This document shows, piece by piece, positions 1 to 11,450 of a stretch of 64,000 nt of DNA (the stretch's first letter is position 1; the number at the start of each line of letters is the position of its first letter). Where the stretch lies: the NCBI GenBank assembly GCA_027596075.1, contig JADGJC010000019.1:124001-188000 (forward strand), written 5' to 3'. Under the pieces are notes generated by a model that saw only the letters and a program-made list of their open reading frames with translations, made no database searches and was not told where the DNA came from. Position numbers and translations under genes: made by a program. The DNA comes from Rhizophlyctis rosea (taxonomy: Eukaryota; Chytridiomycota; Chytridiomycetes; Rhizophlyctidales; Rhizophlyctidaceae).

Positions 1-221
1 AGCAGCTTCTCGCAAGTTTTGCAGGTTGTCTCTTTCCCTAGGATCTGCATTGCGTGATGTTAGGAAGATATGCCCCAGGTCGAACACTGTGGCAAACATA
101 CCTATGAACTCCCCATACACATTGTCCATCTGTTCGTCGCGCTGAGCAGCTCTTTGCAATTTTTGCGGGTTGTCTCTCTCGATGCAATCTGCATTGGATG
201 ATGTTAGGAAGATATGCCCCG
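1..221. repeat. 144-bp tandem duplication covering an exon/intron unit
   Basis: Bases 1-81 and 145-221 are near copies offset by 144 bp. Both contain the block TGATGTTAGGAAGATATGCC, preceded by similar GGTTGTCTCT text. Read on the minus strand, each copy carries an intron 3' end followed by a coding piece (CIERDNPQKLQRAA and PRERDNLQNLREAA), so a zinc-knuckle exon and its intron have been duplicated. The array may continue left of the window. Confidence 0.85.
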
Positions 222-1656
222 AGTCGACGAAACGAATCATGCGGCAGCTGGACAAACATACCCCTGGCGATGTGTCCAGCTCCTGCACAGATCCTGCAGA
301 TGAGATTGGCCGCGTCGTTGCTCTTCTCCGGACATTCAGACGTCTGCTTCTTCTTGAGGTGTTGGTTGGAAACAACGCTGATGATCTATGTAAAATACAC
401 GTGCGATGAGAAGAGCAAACCCATTCGATTGCCAAAAATCAGGACATACAGTGTTAATGATCAATTCCAGTTCCCGCCGCGCACTGGCTACTCTGTCTTG
501 GCTCTCCCCAACGATCAGAAATGTAGCTCATCATCAAGTGCTTCTTCCATCGCGGTTCTGCCGTTGATACAGCCGCGCCCTCGCAGGTAGATGTTCACTT
601 GTTTGTCCAATATGATTTTCTGAACAATCACCTTCGCGCCACCTGATTCCAGATACAGTATGGTTGAATGTACAGGTGGAAAATGAGGTAAGACCACAAG
701 TGCTCACCGTTGAAATGCTCAATAAAGTCAAAGGAGGGCAATTCGCCAACAGGGATATACAACTTGCTGTATGCAACCAGACCCCCTTCGAGAAGTTTTT
801 GCTCGACAAATCGGAAGTGCTCGTAGAGTTGATTGGCGTGGTCATGATCGGGGGTGTAGAAGACAAACGTCTGCGTGCGTCGTGCGTTGTCAGATTTTTG
901 TTGCGTCTGGGAATTTCTAAAACACAACATTCCTTACCTCATTTTCTACCTGTACATTCAACCCATCCACACCAACCTCTTTTGTTGCCCACGCCGCAAT
1001 CACATACAACTCGTCCTTCGACAACAACGCGGCTGGTATTGAGCCAAAGGTCCAGCATCGCTGATTGATGCACTACAAGACAGCGCATACCACAAGGGGT
1101 CAAATAAAAATAACACTAGAACGTAGCAATTGCGAAACACACACCTTCTCAGTAATATGGCCTGTAATTAAGCAATGCTTGCATACGGGTGGGTTGGTGC
1201 ATCCGGCCGCGCGATGACCCGCCGCGGCACAATTCCTGATAACAATAAGGGCGTCGGTACAAATGGCCGCAACCGAATCAAAAACGTAGACGCAAACCTA
1301 CCGGCATCTTCGTCGATCAGCATTCACACAATTCCTACTCTTGTGATCGTACAAGACTGTGAACATGAAATCAAGGCGTGAGGAATTCGGAAAAGCAAAA
1401 GCGGGATGGGGCGAAAGGGAAGGCTTCGATACAGCTCTTTTGAAGGAAAACATCAAATCCTGATGGATGCAAACTTACAGCATCTTGTACAGGCACCCGT
1501 TGCCCTCGCAACATCCTCCACTTCCAACTGCGAAATAAGCCAATCTGGAAGCGCGTAAACCCCGTTCTTGCGTGCTCTCTTCCTCGGGACACCGGCCAAT
1601 TCCAACAGGCGATGCTGCTCCTTCGCCAGACTCTTATCCTTATCGCCACTTGACAT
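1..1656 (-). CDS. SF1/BBP-like KH and CCHC zinc-knuckle protein (partial, 3' end outside window)
   Basis: Probably an RNA-binding protein related to splicing factor 1/branchpoint-binding protein. Spliced by eye from the minus strand, it starts near 1656 (MSSGDKDKSLAKEQ) and shows three CX2CX4HX4C knuckles in a row between about 1495 and 1065 (CTRCCLYDHKSRNC, CRNCAAAGHRAAGC, CKHCLITGHITEKC). An SF1-type KH region follows: KLYIPVGELPSFDFIE near 765, then GGAKVIVQ and IYLRGRGC in the exon at about 642-530, then DELH/LIVGESQDRVASARREL. Another knuckle (CRICAGAGHIAR-DC) lies at about 310-180. SF1 normally carries its knuckles only after KH, so the N-terminal trio is odd. The KH frame shifts by one base near 531 (CATTTCTG), consistent with one missing T. 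The exons upstream of 1656 also splice in phase, so this could be the 3' part of a gene starting at 3755. Family assignment is from motif resemblance only. Confidence 0.55.
662..962. repeat. Inverted repeat of about 28 bp inside the SF1-like gene
   Basis: The plus-strand text TTGAATGTACAGGTGGAAAA starting near 664 reappears on the minus strand at about 961-936 with a single difference, and both arms run on into GAGGTAAG. On the minus strand the right arm is the coding end plus 5' splice site of an exon (NVQVENE then GTAAGG). The left arm lies antisense in the next intron. The loop is about 240 bp. Confidence 0.8.
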
Positions 1657-1726
1657 ACCAGATTTGTCGGATTTGGTTTTCTTCGTACTAGCTTCGTTCT
1701 GAGAAGTTCCATTAAAAGGATGAGTA

Positions 1727-3755
1727 TTAGTAAATATGCGTCAGATCAAGGAACATGGAGAAATTGGACGCCCCAAGGCAACGAAAATCATGTAAATCAT
1801 TCGTGGACATACCAACAATAACAAGTTGATGATAGTGGGTTCCATCACGACATATAGTTGCACCCATCGATCGCCCAGCCCAGACACGTCCGCGAGCTCC
1901 TGCTCGGCAGGAAGGTATGATTCCAGACCAATGAGGTGGGCTCTGCGTGACATCATGGGGCAGCAAATATGAGTTGTACATCGAAATAGGGACTCTCAAC
2001 ACCGTGGATTGCTAATGATGCACAATACCTACCGCAAGCCGTCTCTTCGCAATCGGTCGTTGATGGAAACCCATGATGAAGATGGGTTGGCGTCGGCAAA
2101 TGACAGGAGCGCCTGTTTCACATTCTCTTTTGCCCCGGCGTTGTCTTCCCGTATTACTGCCTCCCATAATGCAGCCAGTTGATCGGTGGATTGCTCCGGA
2201 CGTTCAACAAGCTCTGGCGGCCGGTTGTCGATCGTGAAACCGGGAGATTCAAAATATGAACGCGATCCTCCGGGGTGCCCCTCAATCACGTATCCCCACC
2301 CCAAGTCGATGGTTGCAGGAATTCGCACATGGAAAGACTCGCGTGTTAGCATCGTCGTGCCAAGGTAAATCGATTCTTTTGGTGTTCCGGGCTTCGCCAT
2401 CTAGGCAGGGGAGATGTAAACAATGAAGGATGTCAAGCATTTCAAGTTACTTGATGCAGGACCATTTCAGAGGTTTGGAGAACTCACCACGACAAAAAAG
2501 TCACATCCAGTTGTAAGCTCATATCCGGATGTGTTTTTGAAAGTCCATTCCAGTATTATCTCCGCACCGTTGTAGAATAGGTCGTCCGGTGCGGGCGTGT
2601 GCCACTTCACTGTACCGATGAATAGGGATCCATCCGTACTAGGCACGAATTGAATCAGCGAGAACTGGAAGGTGAAGTAGGCACAGTGTGAGTCAATGGT
2701 ATCATCCACGAGCAATCCGCTTCTCCTGCGGCTCTCATGACGTGCCGAGATTTTCACTTTTCGCTTTCGCCCCACGCTCGTTGGCTTCAATGTGCACACG
2801 CGCGAGACTAGCACCATGTAGTTCACGTTTTCTATCTAATTGCCGCTTTCCATATGCTCATATTCCGTTCCCAAAAATTGTGAAGGATTTCTCACCTCAT
2901 CTCCATCAACATCTTCGTCGTCTTCGGTTACATCTTCGTCTTTGGTTGCTTCCTCGTCTTCGTCGTCTTTGGCTTCATCTTCGTCTTTGGTTGCTTCCTC
3001 ATCTTTGGCTGCTTCTTCATCTTCAAAGGGTGTCGCCTCGCGTGATGATGAGTCATCGATACCATCAAGTTCGTCGAATGCGTCAATATCATCCTTGAGA
3101 ATCTCCTCCAGCTCGTTTGCCGCTTCTTGACGGTCACGTCGATCTTTCTGAAAATCAAGAAAACAGAACGTAAGCAAATGTCATCAGCCATCATGAGGCA
3201 ACACTAGTCCTTTGGTGGGGAGGCTTCCTCTCATATGCATATCTAAGAGTACGTACCAAGAAAGTCGGACGATTCTCCAAGATGCTGTTTGGATCACGGC
3301 CTCCTGCTTGCGCCTCTGGAATCGTCTCATCGGCTGATGCTTCTGGCTGACGTGAAGTGCCGTAGGGTGTTTGTGCGGAATATATTGCTGGTTTTGTGAG
3401 ACGTAAATAAACATGGCGCAACACACAGACTTCCGTTGAAGAAGGCTGCGTGAAACTGAGCAATAATGCCTTTCCGCTTACTTTGAGGTAAAAGCGTAAT
3501 CCAACCTCCAAAACCAGGAAGGTGCGTTGCTTGATATTGCAACAGTGTGCGCTCGATAATTTCCAAAGACTCCGCATAAACAGTTAAGGACAAAGTAAAC
3601 GTGCTCAGTTTTTTGGGAGGTCCGAAAGTGAGGGCGGTAAGTCGGTATTGTACTCTTTTGTTGAGAAGGTTTTGGTAACGGTCTGCCTCTACAGGCCAAG
3701 TTGGGTGTCCGTCATCGAGTGCCACCGAGCTGTTCGCGTGAGTTACAAACTTCAT
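1727..3755 (-). CDS. Unrecognised multi-exon protein with acidic linker and beta-sandwich-like region
   Basis: I do not recognise this gene. Exons read on the minus strand: MKFVTHANSSVALDDGHP (3755 to about 3490); a short exon ending NPSILENRPTFLV-type text (to about 3258); an exon from about 3150 (KDRRDRQEAANELEEIL) running into an acidic EDEEAAKDEEATKDEDE repeat; 2836-2500 (CTLKPTSVGRKRK... GAEIILEWTFKNTSGYEL); and 2400-2031 (MAKPGTPKESIYLG... WGYVIEGHPGGSRSYFE). The last two resemble a Kre9/Knh1-type Ig-like sandwich in their spacing of W, G and Y, but no signal peptide is visible, so this is weak. An exon at about 1940-1800 (LPAEQELADVSGLGDRW) then splices in phase into the zinc-knuckle gene. 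Either these are one long gene or this one stops near 1727. Confidence 0.45.
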
Positions 3756-5136
3756 TGTGGGTTACGATGCCCTTTGTTAATAGGCCTGTGCAGTGCTTCA
3801 CAAAAGCAACCCTGGAAGCAACCCTGAAAGCAACCAGGCAGGAGTGTCAATGGTGATGACATGATATGGGTCAGCCTCATCTCAGGCAAGGGTGGCTTGA
3901 ATTTGGCAAGTCACTGCGCGCACGAAGTCTGATGAAATCAGAGATGGGAACAAATTTGGCCCGGTCATCATGAGTCACGTCAGTTGTCAACATTTTGGGG
4001 ATAAGACTGCGACTGATCATCTCTCATTTCTTCTTACTCTCCAGATATCTTTCTGTTTCTCGTCTTCACATTCACATTCAGACAATGGCTGGAGCAGTCG
4101 GCGATCACGACCATCAAGGGCCTATATAAACGAAGGTCGCTCGTGTGTATCAAAGATGGATTCTTCGCCTCAGTGGGAGGGATAGCCGGATTGGTTAGGC
4201 CATGAAGCTATTTTGAAAATCCTGTCACACTTCTTGGTACGGATTGCGTTCCCATTCTGTGGCGGCCTGGTGCCTCACTGAATGGACGACATGGGACACA
4301 CATCCCCGCGACGGTTCAACCGTGTAATGGGACTACTCATTACAAGGCAACTGGGTCGGCTGCTCAAATGCTTCACCGCATTGGTCACTGTCTGAATACA
4401 CCCAAGTCCTGGTTCAACTCCGGGCATACGCGATACAGTTCCTTTACGGGGCTGTCCCATGCCAAACGTCCTCTTCATACACGATACCTACACACTGATT
4501 GACACCACCTGTTGTGTCCTCCTGGACGGACCCGGGACTGGGGCTTCAGTCCCTTAGCGTCGTGTGATGTTATGGCATGGGGTTTTTTGACATTAGACTG
4601 CTACACTTTTTGCTCTGGCACTGGCGAGATGTCTACTCCACTTTGGTGGTGTTTTCATCAGTAGGTTCGACTCCTACACAGAGCTTCTATACGTAAAAGT
4701 CTCAATGCTCAATCACATATCTATGCATCCAATAAACCATCCATCCATCCAAATAGCACATCGCACATGTAATCCATCATGTCTGATACCATCCATCATG
4801 TTTGATACCCAATTACATGCGTTGTTAGATGAAAAAGCCTTCGAAACATTGATGTTCATTGTGCATCGTTACGTTCAGTGTTGAATTAAGACTTCGGCGT
4901 CACTCCACGCGTTATGAATGATGTTTCCCTCATTCGACTTGGCCAACTAGCCAGCACTTGAAATGAGATGCCCAATCTACTCTCACTTCTGCGGTATATT
5001 ACAGCCCTCCAACTTATCTACAAAAGATTATACCCGGCCTGGAAGCACCTCATGGTCTGCAAGTTCGTTAAGATTCCTTGAGATTCAGGTCGAACACATC
5101 TGAATTGCGGACGAGACCCCATCTCCATACATTACT
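3756..5136. other. Intergenic region with tRNA-like T-arm motifs
   Basis: No convincing coding region. The text at 4181-4205 resembles a class II tRNA D-arm (GCCGGATTGGTTAGGC). Two perfect T-arm hairpins occur at 4408-4424 (CCTGG/CCGGG stem) and 4661-4677 (GTAGG/CCTAC stem). The latter is flanked by GCTCTG (4612) and CAGAGC (4679), but no anticodon arm fits, so I call no functional tRNA. A CCATCCATCC-rich stretch lies near 4735-4755. Confidence 0.5.
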
Positions 5137-7826
5137 TCACTCCCTATTTAAAAACAACGAAGCAGCCTGACTAACCGCCGGTCCAACACCCCCAACAACC
5201 GCCAGAACCTCAAACTCGAACGAATTCAACCCTCCCTCCAAGTACGCCAAACAATCAAACACATGCGGTCCCGCAGGCGTAAATTTCAAAAGAGTCGGGT
5301 AATGATAGTATTGCATATCAACCTGCTGGCGCACGACTTGTCGTCCCGTCACCGTGTATTGGACGCCGTTGTTTTCGTAACCACGGAGGAGCAGACGGAG
5401 ATTCAAGGAACGTGCACCTTGCTGCACGCGCATGGCGTGACCATCAATGTCGGGGTCCATTGGGAGGACGCGACGGACAATATCGTCGTTGGAGACAATC
5501 CCGATTGAGATGATGAAGCGCGGTGGTGCATTTGCTGCAAAAATTGAGCAAGATTGCGTTTAAGACAAGCTGGTGGCAAACTATTAGATGAAAGTTTTTT
5601 ATATACCTGGAGAGACGGACGCTTGAGTGGTTTGAGCCGTCTCCTGCGCGGCTCGCGATATTGTTGGCGCAGGCACAGGCGTTTGCACGGGTGCTGGTGC
5701 AGCAGCAGATGAACCATTACTGATGAATGTGGACGCCGGTTGCTGTGCAACAGTCCCTGTATTTGTGATCCCGGGTACGGCCGCGGTCGCCTGTGACAAG
5801 GTTGCTGGCTGGGGTACTGCTGTTGTGAATTGAAATCAGCAAACACGGCGATGATCATTGACCGAAGTAGCACCAACCTTGCGACGACTCCCCGTCACTA
5901 ATTGCTTCGATGTCTATGTCGTCTTCATTGATTGATCCCCTCCTGACGCCCTTGCTACTTCTACTCAAGTGTGATCGGGTGGACTGCGGTATTTTGATTT
6001 TCACTCGGGTAGGGGAAGTTGGAGTTGCTGGACCTGCATCCGCGTCCAAGCGAGCGGACATCGAGACTTTCAGTTTTAGGCCTGAATCTCCCCCAGAATT
6101 CTATGCAAGCAGTCAGCGGCGTGATTTAACACCAAGTAGCACACAAGTTGAGCAATTCATACGTACGTGGGGTTTAGGTGTACTCCTCAATGGCGTCGAT
6201 TGCGCCGGTTGACTACTGAATTTCCGTAATCTTACCGTCAACGGTTGGTCGTCCCCAGATGTGTCCGTTTCTGTTTTGGCCCCTCCTCCCCGTCTCCGTT
6301 TCCCCGACTCCGGCGGCTTCGATACTTTTCCGTCATCCACCAAGATTGATCGCCATTCCTCACTGTCCGGTTCGGAAAGGAGGTCATGGGCAATCTGACC
6401 TGCGTCATTCTTCGCGTTCCGATCAGCGTGGTATTTCTTTACCAGTATCCGACATGTCGTAATATGACCGCCATAAGCGGCCCACGCAAGGGCACGCTGA
6501 GGGAATATGGTTATGACGAATCCTAGACGAACAAAAGGTGACTATACTTACTCCTCGAAACCATGTGTCTTCAAATTCCACATCCGCTCCCTTCTCGATC
6601 AAAACATCTACAACCGCGTCTTGTCCAAAGTACGACGCGGCATGCAATGGACTCCAGGTAAAGTTCTCTCCAAAGAGATGCGCTTCGTTGAGGACATTGA
6701 CATTTGGGACTGTCTTCAGTAATTTCAGGACTGTCGGCACGTCCCCCTTCTCGATCGCCTCAAATAAGTTCGCCAGATCTGCAAGACGTGATTATTCGGA
6801 CGTATGTCTAAAAAGTGTGGCGACCTTACTAACCGCTGGTACCCTCCGTTTTGACCCCTCCAGATTGTGGCATCGATTTATTGTCACCTTTTGCTTTGGC
6901 TCCTTCTGACTTTCGTGGACGACCCGGTCCTCTTTTGACAGGCGGCGGGTCATTCGCCACCTCGTTCTGCGCCGACCCATTTGTATGTGTATGCGGATCC
7001 TCTGCATTGGAGATTGCTGTTGTTTTAGATGCCGCCTCTTCCTTCAGTTGATTATAAGTCCGATTGAAGAGCTCCTGAAGATGAGTACAACCTGTTAGCT
7101 CAAAACACCCGCTACCATTTCTTGTGGAGGCTTACCAATAAGAATACAGCGTCTTGATACACTTGCGAGTCATTGCGATTATACGTCTTAGCATTATTAA
7201 AGAGCGTTTCAATATCCACCTTCAACGCGGCTACTGCTTTGTATTTTCCTGTCTGCAGCTTTGCCTTTCAACAGCACCATTCAGTTTGGAGGAACGATCA
7301 TTGGGAAATACTCGGGGCGTCGTACCTGTATGATGTTCATTGCAATGGGATTTTTGATAATCTCATCGTAATCTGGATACAGTTTTTGCGACGGCAACTG
7401 CAAGAATACCTCCGCAAGTTCTCGCCCACTAACATCACATAAGAAAAATGGACTTACAATATGGAGACTTTAACCCGGCCCACCTCTTGTCTTTACAATT
7501 TCTAACAGTTGTGAACAACTGCTGACATATGTCCTGCACGTTTACTCCCGGATTACTCCATTCGGGCTCATCCCCTTGGTCCGCCTGAACTGTACCATAA
7601 ATAACAGCAACAACAGTCAACAATACGCATGAGTCTACGATCAACTGACCTTGCTTGAAAGTCGGGGACGTTTTGCTGGTGGGGGGTGATCACCGTTCTG
7701 GCCCACCACGGAAGGGGCGCGTGCTGTTCGAGAGCCCCGCTTTGTGGGAGTGTCCGAACTTGCGTCGTCCGCGTCGGAGGTTTCGGTTGGGGCTGAGAGT
7801 TGCCGACGCATGCGCCCAGAAGACAT
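5137..7826 (-). CDS. Bromodomain and ankyrin-repeat chromatin protein (RSC4/Polybromo-like)
   Basis: Likely an acetyl-lysine reader of an RSC/PBAF-type remodeller. Start: MSSGRMRRQLSAPT at 7826; exon 1 ends at 7650 and exon 2 starts at 7589. Domains in order: a basic linker with TARAPSVVGQ; a bromodomain over three exons (QQLFTTVRNCKDKR, then LAEVFLQLPSQKLYPDYDEI and IIKNPIAMNIIQ, then VDIETLFNNAKTYNRNDSQV with the acetyl-lysine-binding N); an AT-hook-like KRGPGRPRK; at least two ankyrin repeats (TWSPLHAASYFGQDAVVDVL and RALAWAAYGGHITTCRIL); then a Ser/Pro/Ala-rich tail and a C-terminal domain at about 5530-5140 (PRFIISIGIVSNDD ... FEFEVLAVVGG) that resembles the small beta domain closing fungal Rsc4-type proteins. 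The bromodomain and ankyrin calls are firm; complex membership is inference. Confidence 0.8.
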
Positions 7827-8401
7827 ATTGAGGAGTTTTGGAGAACTGGGAATCGCAGGCCTAGCTCGTATCGAGTCTTCTTATCTGTTTGTTTTTAGGG
7901 CGGTGGGAAGTGCAATTGGTTGTTTTGCATGCTCAGTGGGTGGAGAAGGAGGTGTGGGAAAAGCTGGAGGGTGCAGGTGCTTGATGAGATTGGAATGGGC
8001 CTTCATTTGAGCTAATTTGGAGTTATTGCTCTGTGGCTTGGGGTCGTGTCAGCAATGTGAAGCTGCTTTACAGGGCGACGCCGCCGACACGTCGGTCTTG
8101 ATGTAAACAAACAGCCTTGGTCAAGGTGACTCATTGGGTCAGAAAGAAGGTCAATGAGTCACACTGACACGTTTGGTCAAAGATTGCAAGAACATCACTC
8201 CAAAATCCCTCAGATGCTCGGACATTGAGGGGACTTGGGCCTAACTGAAAGAACAAAATTCGAGACATTCCAGCCATCCATCTAGATTCTCTACTTGAAA
8301 CAATGAACAAACAAGATAACAGACAACATACAAAAAGAAAGAACATGTATACATAAGTCCAGATTTTGATATCTTCCGCCATGACGACAGATTTCGGACC
8401 T
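7827..8401. other. Intergenic: 5' flank of bromodomain gene and 3' flank of RhoGAP gene
   Basis: Nothing recognisable apart from the imperfect direct repeat GACTCATTGGGTCAG/GGTCAATGAGTCACA near 8127-8163, which also forms an imperfect palindrome around TGACTCA-like cores. That could be a bZIP-type site, but this is not testable here. Confidence 0.4.
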
Positions 8402-10399
8402 TCATCGTTTCGCAGGACTAACCAAAGCCCCAACCGCCGCGTGCGCAATCGGCGACGTCGTCCCTTTCCCCACCTCCTCCCCCGCACCAACACTCATCCC
8501 CTCAGCCCCAACACCCCCAACATCATCATCTCCAACCACAACATAATCGACCTCCACCCCATCCGACATCGAATCCTCCGTAACAACCACACTAGGCGTC
8601 TCACTCGTCTCGCTCGTAACACTCCGTCCCATCTTATTCGTATCCGGCGGCGGTGAGAGCGAAGGCATCGTGGATGACAGCGGTGACGGTTTATGGGAGT
8701 ACGGGTATGGGTGGGATGGGTTCGGACCTGGTGGGAGCGGAATGGGTTGAGAATTTGCATGCAGGTGGTGTGGCGTTGATGATGGTAGAGATGATGCATG
8801 ATGTTGATGTGAGAACGAAGCGTGGGGAGGTAAAGGTGTAGGCGTAGGCAATGAGGTCGGCAACGAAGAAGATGAAGTAGGTATCGTTTCTCCCATCGCC
8901 TCCCCTCCAAGATCCTTCGTGTCCACTTCGAACGGCTTCTTCAGCACCTCTTCCGGGACGCTAAAGACCTCTCCGGCATGTGAGATCATGAACTCGCCTG
9001 CATCGACCATGCCTGGGAAGATTGCTAGGGCAAGGTTTTTGGGTGGCATACGGTTTGTGGCGGCATGGAGAGATACGCGATGGAGGTGAGTCATGAAACA
9101 TTTGATGGTCGCGTAGTGTGCTGATGTCGGGAGGTAGGTGCCTAGTGCCGTGTGTACCCGAGTTGCTTTCACTTGATCGGGGTCGGTGGCTGGTTGACGG
9201 AAGAGATGATCTCATGTGAGACATAGAAAGCATTACGATGAACCAATGGCATTTTACAGCATCAATCTACCTGTAACAATGCTATTCAAGCGCTTCTTCA
9301 ACCCGTCGCTATTAGGCCCAAACAACCCCCCACTCGGCAAATTTGCAAAAAACTTCTTCAAAACTGATGCCACTGTAGCGATGTTCTCATCTCTCCATCC
9401 ATTGAACTCATCATGATCAAACGTCTCCTGCCATGATTTGACGCGACGTGCGGATCCAGGTACACGGTATAAACCTTCTGCATCGAGACCTTGCAACAGC
9501 ACATGGCGCATTAAACAATGAGGACTATGCACATTCCAAGCCTGATGGAGTCATACCTCGTTCCTCCACGTAAGTAATGCAGGCAATAACGACGTTTGGT
9601 ATATTGTTTGTGCCTGCCTTCTTCACGACTGCTATCAGTGGGACCTCGAAAATCTGCGTGCCAGATGAATCTGGTGCTTCTAGTGACGAGGTACGAGGAG
9701 GATGGAACGGGTCGATTTGTGGTGTAGCGGCGGCTGTAAGATTTTGTGCAATGAAACAATTAGTTGTGCTCCTCTGTCTTTCAGATAAATTGGGAGCGAT
9801 CGAGTCCGACGCGTAAAACACATTCTCATCTCATCACCGCACGCATCATTGTTTACAAACAAATCGCAAACGTCCGTTCTCACAAACTCACCTCCAAACC
9901 ATCTATTCCCACTCAACGCACTAACAACTTTCGCCAACAACCCCTCCTTTCCCACATTCTTCCCACCCAAGTCACTACCCGCACCACCCAAATTCAGCTC
10001 CCTCTCCACATTCTGCACCCGTTCTTTATCTGCCTGCTTTTCAATCTGATAACTTCCACTACTACTGGGCGGATTGGCGGATGTTGACCGTTTACTTCTT
10101 TCATTCCCTCCTTTGATATCGAGACTCCGGCCTCGTTCGGCGGGCTCGTGCTCGTAATCCAGGTGACGCGGGGAATATGGTGTGGGATGTGACGCTAGGT
10201 TTGGTGTTGAGGAGTTCAGGTTGTATGTTATTGCGCTTTGTGGGCGTTGCGAGGATCGTGACGGAGGTTGATGGGGGGCGGCTGGTGCAGGTAGAGAGGA
10301 GGGATGTACAGGAGCGAGTTGAGAGGGCAACTTTGAGTCCGGAGGTGGGGGTGGGACGTTGAATGTTACGCTGGGAAGGGAGTGTGATTGTGGGTGCAT
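8402..10399 (-). CDS. RhoGAP domain protein
   Basis: GTPase-activating protein for Rho-type small GTPases. Start: MHPQSHSLPSVTFNVPPP at 10399, then about 130 residues of Pro/Ser-rich sequence and a charged helix (EKQADKERVQNVEREL). The RhoGAP domain spans four exons: IFEVPLIAVVKKAG near 9640; LDAEGLYRVPGSARRVK at about 9500-9440, with the catalytic arginine finger in YRVPGS; VASVLKKFFANLP near 9370; and a last exon with FMTHLHRVSLHAATNRM and KNLALAIFPG, the conserved Asn-containing helix. The remaining roughly 150 residues are Ser/Pro/His-rich and acidic (VVVGDDDVGG) and end at 8402. No PH, SH2 or BAR domain is seen, so substrate and location cannot be told. The C-terminal exon shows a strong C-rich to G-rich switch. 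Confidence 0.85.
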
Positions 10400-11450
10400 C
10401 TTTCTGCCAGTTATGGGTTTTTCGCGTGTTTTATATTATTGAGAGGATTTTACTCTGCTACCGTCAGGCAAACCACGCGACGCTATTGTACTTTTCGGAG
10501 TGGCCGCAACTCGGGGCCTCGTTGAACGAGAGCGGCGCCTTGCGGTCAAGAAGGTCTGTCCTTCCAGTCGCGGCTGGCACAAGCACCGTACGAGTGATAT
10601 AGAGAAGAAGAATGCTTTACGGCAATGCGAAGCTCTCTACACATAGCCACCCGTCGAAAACCAATAGGTCTAGGTCAAGACGATTGCCCTTGTCGAAATG
10701 GAAGTCAAGGAAGGTCGTTCCTATCCGTCAAATTTGGAGTAGGCGAGACATTTGTACATCCGAATGATTCCCATGCTGATGGGTGCGGCAGCACTCGGAC
10801 TGCCAGACTACCTTGGGCGAGTTGGGTCCTGCTGAACAGACATCTGGGCCTGCAGGCTTTCAAGTCAGGCTGCTTCTTCACGCCACATGGGTGCGGCAAA
10901 TGGTAACACAAACCTAACACAAAAATCCAGAGACTGAGACGCCCACTTTTGGTGTGAACATTGAACGGGTCTTTCGTTCCTGCACCGCCATTGATAGGGA
11001 GACCCTGGTGGGCGCGTGTGAACTGCCACCCATGCAACCATCTCAGGGATGGGATGGATGGATTCATACAGCAAATCCGAATCATCCCCCAGTCTTCTGC
11101 AACATCATCAAATTTACATCTTCGCTGCGCGAAGTTTACGTTCAGCAACATGCCAACAAACCAAGGAAGAAACAAAACTGAAAGAGTAGAGCTAAACTAA
11201 GTGAAAAAAAAAAACACTAACAACAAGGGAAAGAAGTGAAAGACACTAAGCTACCGAACGTCTCCGATAAATCTACCCTACTTCCAAATCTACACCGGCA
11301 CAGAGTCCTTTACAAAAAACAGAAATCCGAAGTTCATATAAACAGATATCATCGCGTTTTTACTTTGCAATTTCCAATTCCACAAGATCCACCCCTTTCG
11401 CGATTTCCGTCGAATTTTTGGTTATTGGAGCGGGAATGGTTTCATATCGT
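10400..11450. other. Intergenic, no gene seen
   Basis: About 1 kb upstream of the RhoGAP start and downstream of the SH3 gene. Reading frames here are short, overlap on both strands and match no family I know. A poly-A tract lies at 11203-11212. Confidence 0.5.

Noticed and set aside
4612..4685. Possible complete tRNA framed by GCTCTG/CAGAGC with a good T-arm
   Set aside because: The D-arm lacks the conserved G-G and no five-pair anticodon stem with a seven-base loop can be formed; the only hairpin there has a four-base loop.
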